Shown here one piece after another: positions 6,461 to 8,307 of a stretch of 8,307 nucleotides of DNA. Below the pieces are notes generated by a model. That model saw only the letters and a list, made by a program, of their open reading frames with translations. It ran no database searches and was not told where the DNA came from. The number at the start of each line of letters is the position of its first letter. The stretch's first letter is position 1. The stretch lies in NCBI GenBank assembly GCA_903885415.1, contig CAISIP010000432.1, positions 1 to 8,307 of the forward strand. Direction: 5' to 3'. The position numbers and the translations under genes were made by a program. This DNA comes from an uncultured beta proteobacterium. Its GTDB lineage: Bacteria > Pseudomonadota > Gammaproteobacteria > Burkholderiales > Burkholderiaceae_C.

Positions 6461-8307
6461 TCAACGCCCAAGGCGGGCAAACGCCGACGCCATTGCAGTG
6501 GACTGCGCAGGCGCCGCGCTGCGGGGCTGGCGCTGCCTGGCGCCCGCAGCTTCAAAGCGCAGTTCTGCGCCGCCGCGCTCGGCAGGGGCGTCAAGCTTCA
6601 TGCTCAGCGCGATGCGCTTGCGCTGCAGGTCCACCTCCAGCACCCGGACCCGAACGATCAGCCCTGTTTTCACGATCTCGCGTGCGTCGCTGACGAACTG
6701 GTGGCTGAGCTGGCTGACGTGCACCAGACCGTCCTGGTGAATTCCCAGGTCGACGAAGGCGCCGAAAGCCGCCACATTGCTCACCGTTCCCTCCAGCACC
6801 ATCCCCTCGCGCAAGTCGCCGATGCTGTGGACGCCCTCGTTGAGCCGCGCGGCCTTGAAGTCAGGCCGCGGATCGCGTCCGGGCTTCTCCAGCTCGACCA
6901 GTATGTCCTGCACCGTCGCCAGACCCAGGCCAGCGGCGCTGAACAGCTCGGGCGCCAGCCCCTGAAGCAGGTCGCGCCGCCCCATCAACTGCGCCACCGG
7001 CAGTCCGGTATGGCGCAGTACCTGCTCGACCAGTGCGTAGGTCTCCGGATGCACGCCGGTCATGTCCAGCGGTTGGTCGCCGCCGCGAATGCGCAGAAAG
7101 CCCGCGCTTTGCTCGAAGCTCTTGGGTCCGAGGCCGGGCACCTTGAGCAACTGCTGGCGGTTGCGAAAGCCGCCATGGGCGTCGCGCCAGCGAACCAGCG
7201 ATGCGGCGACGCCGGCCGACAGGCCCGACACCCGGCCCAGCAGCGCCACGCTGGCGGTGTTGAGGTCCACGCCCACCGCATTGACGCAGTCCTCGACCAC
7301 GGCATCAAGGCTGCGCGCGAGCTCGCTCTGGTTGAGGTCGTGCTGGTACTGTCCGACGCCAATGGCCTTGGCGTCGATCTTGACGAGTTCAGCCAACGGA
7401 TCTTGCAAGCGCCGGGCAATGCTCGCGGCGCCGCGCAGGCTGACATCGACGTCGGGCATCTCCTGCGAGGCAAATGCGCTGGCCGAATAAACCGAGGCGC
7501 CGGCCTCGCTGACCACCATCTTCTCGGCGGGCGGCTTTGCGCTGGCTCCCGTGTCGGCGGCATCGGCGGCGCTTTGCGCAAGCTGGCGCAGCAGCTCACC
7601 GGCTAGCCGGTCGGTCTCGCGGCTCGCGCTGCCGTTGCCGATCGCGATCAGGTCGACGCCGTGCTTTCGGCACAGATGGCCGAGCTGGTGCAACGCGCCG
7701 TCCCAGTCGCGGCGCGGCTCGTGGGGGAATACAGTGGCGGTGTCGACCAGTTTGCCGGTGGCGTCGACGACCGCCACCTTGACGCCGGTGCGAATTCCCG
7801 GGTCCAGTCCCATCACCACCCGCGGGCCGGCCGGTGCGGCCAGCAGCAGATCGCGCAGGTTATCGGAAAACACACGGATCGCCACCGCTTCGGCGCCTTC
7901 GCGCAGCCGGGTGAACAGGTCGCGCTCGGTAGAAAGACTGAGCTTCACGCGCCAGGTCCAGGCCACGCAGCGCGCCAGGAAATCGTCTCCGGGTCGGCCG
8001 CGGTGGCTCCAACCGATGTAGCGAGCAATGCGCACTTCGGCCAGCGCGGGTGCGGCTTTTCCAGCGCCCGCGCTGGCGCTCGCAGCGGCGTCGGGCAAGG
8101 CGAGCTGCACATCGAGGATCTCGAGCGAGCGGCCACGCAATACCGCCAGCGCGCGGTGCGACGGCACCCTGCAGATCGGCTCGGCGTAGTCGAAGTAGTC
8201 GCGAAATTTCGCTACCTCGGGCTGGTTTTCATCCTGACCGGCGCGCAGACGGCTGGTGAAAAACCCGTTGGCCCACAACCATTCGCGCAGCTCGCCGACC
8301 AGCGTGC
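6461..8307 (-). CDS. tex: Tex, S1-domain RNA-binding transcription accessory protein (5' end outside the window)
   Basis: The frame is open to the right edge: codons upstream of a possible TTG at 8278 read TLVGELREW and continue the Tex homology, so the start lies beyond 8307. About 614 residues are visible, against roughly 770-780 in full Tex proteins. Numbering from the codon at 8278, the YqgF/RNase H-like domain begins at GLDPGIRTG (157-165) and includes FPHEPR (184-189), AIGNGSASRETD (212-223) and SEAGASVYSAS (257-267). The helix-hairpin-helix region spans about 335-400, with VNAVGVDLNTAS and VPGLGPKSF. The S1 RNA-binding domain is about 487-562. A basic, Ala-rich tail follows to the end. 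Two Ala-rich low-complexity stretches (about 62-80 and 234-252) look like lineage-specific insertions. Tex is a cytoplasmic nucleic-acid-binding protein affecting transcription; the molecular role is known only in outline. It ends 63 bp before the HDOD gene. Confidence 0.95.
   Translation of the reverse strand, partial: TLVGELREWLWANGFFTSRLRAGQDENQPEVAKFRDYFDYAEPICRVPSHRALAVLRGRSLEILDVQLALPDAAASASAGAGKAAPALAEVRIARYIGWSHRGRPGDDFLARCVAWTWRVKLSLSTERDLFTRLREGAEAVAIRVFSDNLRDLLLAAPAGPRVVMGLDPGIRTGVKVAVVDATGKLVDTATVFPHEPRRDWDGALHQLGHLCRKHGVDLIAIGNGSASRETDRLAGELLRQLAQSAADAADTGASAKPPAEKMVVSEAGASVYSASAFASQEMPDVDVSLRGAASIARRLQDPLAELVKIDAKAIGVGQYQHDLNQSELARSLDAVVEDCVNAVGVDLNTASVALLGRVSGLSAGVAASLVRWRDAHGGFRNRQQLLKVPGLGPKSFEQSAGFLRIRGGDQPLDMTGVHPETYALVEQVLRHTGLPVAQLMGRRDLLQGLAPELFSAAGLGLATVQDILVELEKPGRDPRPDFKAARLNEGVHSIGDLREGMVLEGTVSNVAAFGAFVDLGIHQDGLVHVSQLSHQFVSDAREIVKTGLIVRVRVLEVDLQRKRIALSMKLDAPAERGGAELRFEAAGARQRQPRSAAPAQSTAMASAFARLGR

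Noticed and set aside
6161..7606. 481-codon plus-strand open frame opposite tex and the HDOD gene
   Set aside because: It lies antisense to highly conserved Tex motifs and has no domain signature of its own.
8276..8278. TTG as the start of tex
   Set aside because: Codons upstream to the window edge continue the Tex sequence (ELREW), and a start here would remove the N-terminal domains.
1..8307. CRISPR array, insertion sequence, tRNA or defence cluster
   Set aside because: No spaced direct repeats, transposase motifs, tRNA-like folds or defence-type gene sets were seen. A patatin next to an HDOD protein alone does not make a defence system: no nucleotide cyclase or CD-NTase partner is present.

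Overview
The window is GC-rich, densely coded bacterial chromosome. The gene content (tex, trhO, an HDOD protein, a patatin, an Fe-dependent alcohol dehydrogenase) and the protein sequence style suggest a betaproteobacterium, probably Burkholderiales, but no 16S or other decisive marker is present. I see no mobile element, CRISPR array, tRNA or rRNA. Most of it looks like ordinary housekeeping or metabolic chromosome, and I found no convincing new multi-gene system.

Layout from left to right. (1) A partial lipoprotein gene on the minus strand (1-301) starts at a GTG just after a strong ribosome binding site. (2) An AT-rich 117-bp spacer with several inverted repeats separates it from a divergent epoxide-hydrolase-type alpha/beta hydrolase on the plus strand (419-1300). 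(3) A minus-strand gene (1329-2213) converges on the hydrolase across a GC-rich hairpin. It encodes an unusual two-domain protein, a YbgC/FadM-type hotdog thioesterase followed by a GNAT acetyltransferase. (4) After a 49-bp divergent spacer containing a 7-bp inverted repeat, an iron-containing (class III) alcohol dehydrogenase runs on the plus strand (2263-3399). (5) It converges, across a hairpin, on a co-directional minus-strand block read right to left: tex (enters at 8307, ends 6461), an HDOD protein (6397-5555), a patatin-like phospholipase (5538-4444) and the tRNA hydroxylase gene trhO (4384-3413). Gaps in this block are 63, 16 and 59 bp.

How the genes may work together. HDOD and patatin are close enough to be one transcript, and tex and trhO may join it. 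The products are functionally mixed: RNA/transcription accessory factor, signalling scaffold, lipid acyl hydrolase and tRNA modification. The block therefore looks like a run of co-oriented genes rather than a pathway. The hydrolase, thioesterase-GNAT and alcohol dehydrogenase could all belong to acyl or alcohol metabolism, but nothing in the sequence fixes a shared substrate. The items most worth a second look are the thioesterase-GNAT fusion and the two divergent spacers with dyad symmetry.
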